Source of the DNA: CAYFKJ01 sp964401845
GTDB taxonomy: Bacteria > Pseudomonadota > Alphaproteobacteria > UBA2966
Reading direction: 5' to 3'
Length of the DNA stretch: 6,290 nucleotides
Assembly (NCBI GenBank): GCA_964401845.1
Contig: CAYOAD010000221.1
Span: 1-6,290 of the forward strand
The notes beneath the pieces were generated by a model, which worked only from the letters and a program-made list of their open reading frames with translations, had not been told where the DNA came from and ran no database searches. Made by a program: the position numbers and the translations under genes. Positions 6,094 to 6,290 of this stretch are shown here, one piece after another (within the stretch, counting starts at the first letter, position 1; every line of letters starts with the position of its first letter).

Positions 6094-6290
6094 GCTTTAG
6101 TCCCAACCGACCCTTTGAGTCGAGGCATCCGCCCCGGGCCATGCCATTCTGGCCCCCCGATTGCCTATCCTGCGGTGAGGTCCCGCAGAATCGACGACGA
6201 CAGACCTATAAACACCATTAAATTGGTTAATATTCCCGATAACGTAAAATATCTTTCGCACTTTCAGGAATGACGGCTTCTTCTTAAACT
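6094..6290. other. motA upstream region, AT-rich outer part with TTAA repeats and short hairpins
   Basis: No convincing gene is seen in these 197 bases, but they probably include the motAB control region. Positions 6201-6290 are about 66 percent A+T, unlike the GC-rich genes. TTAA occurs at 6218-6221 and 6227-6230, five bases apart. Two GANTC sites, the CcrM methylation target in alphaproteobacteria, lie at 6117-6121 and 6188-6192. Short inverted repeats occur at 6170-6175/6183-6188, 6124-6128/6141-6145 and 6136-6140/6151-6155. I could not find a good sigma-70, sigma-28 or sigma-54 promoter. One minus-strand frame is open from 6288 to a TAA at 6099-6097, but its codons do not resemble those of the neighbouring genes. 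Confidence 0.4.
6170..6188. repeat. Inverted repeat, 6-bp arms, upstream of motA
   Basis: CTGCGG (6170-6175) pairs perfectly with CCGCAG (6183-6188) around a seven-base loop. No T-run follows on either strand, so it is not an intrinsic terminator. It could be an operator or a hairpin in the motA leader, or chance. Confidence 0.35.

Noticed and set aside
5234..6142. 302-codon minus-strand frame overlapping motA in another phase
   Set aside because: It is a shifted reading of motA, rich in Arg, Gly and His, and lacks the hydrophobic segments that the true frame has.
6124..6146. Possible sigma-54 promoter TGGCAT...GC upstream of motA
   Set aside because: The GG and GC elements are one base off the required spacing and the -12 side lacks the TTGC core.

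Overview
The window looks like ordinary chromosomal housekeeping sequence from a GC-rich alphaproteobacterium, possibly Rhodospirillales-like. This placement is inferred from three things: the high GC content of the genes, an NDUFS6-type zinc-finger gene directly in front of polA, and a DNA polymerase I with an acidic insertion in its proofreading domain. No mobile element, CRISPR array, integrase or defence system is visible, and I did not find a convincing undescribed system.

Layout, left to right. Positions 1-55 hold the 5' part of a tRNA-Arg (anticodon CCG) on the minus strand, cut by the window edge, with a plausible promoter at 65-93. A small two-cluster ferredoxin follows on the plus strand (217-477). 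It ends tail-to-tail with a minus-strand ABC transporter ATPase (474-1451), and the two stop codons share one CTAG. A 97-bp divergent intergenic region, which may hold two overlapping promoters, separates the ATPase from a plus-strand pair: a 65-residue CHCC zinc-finger protein (1549-1746) and, 13 bp later, full-length polA (1760-4600). polA ends 11 bp from the end of a convergent minus-strand pair, a MotA-type (5281-6093) and a MotB/OmpA-type (4612-5277) stator gene. The last 197 bp (6094-6290) are the motA upstream region, with short inverted repeats and an AT-rich outer part.

How the genes relate. The zinc-finger gene and polA are probably co-transcribed but have unrelated jobs: respiratory complex I accessory subunit or assembly versus DNA repair and Okazaki fragment processing. 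The motA and motB products should form an ion-driven stator complex of the flagellar motor; the channel helices recall the PomA/MotP (sodium-type) branch and the MotB partner is short. The ferredoxin and the ABC ATPase are single genes here with no partner in view.

All reading was by eye. Promoters and start-site choices are inference. Protein family assignments rest on visible motifs and are strong for polA, the ABC ATPase, the stator pair, the zinc-finger protein and the ferredoxin.
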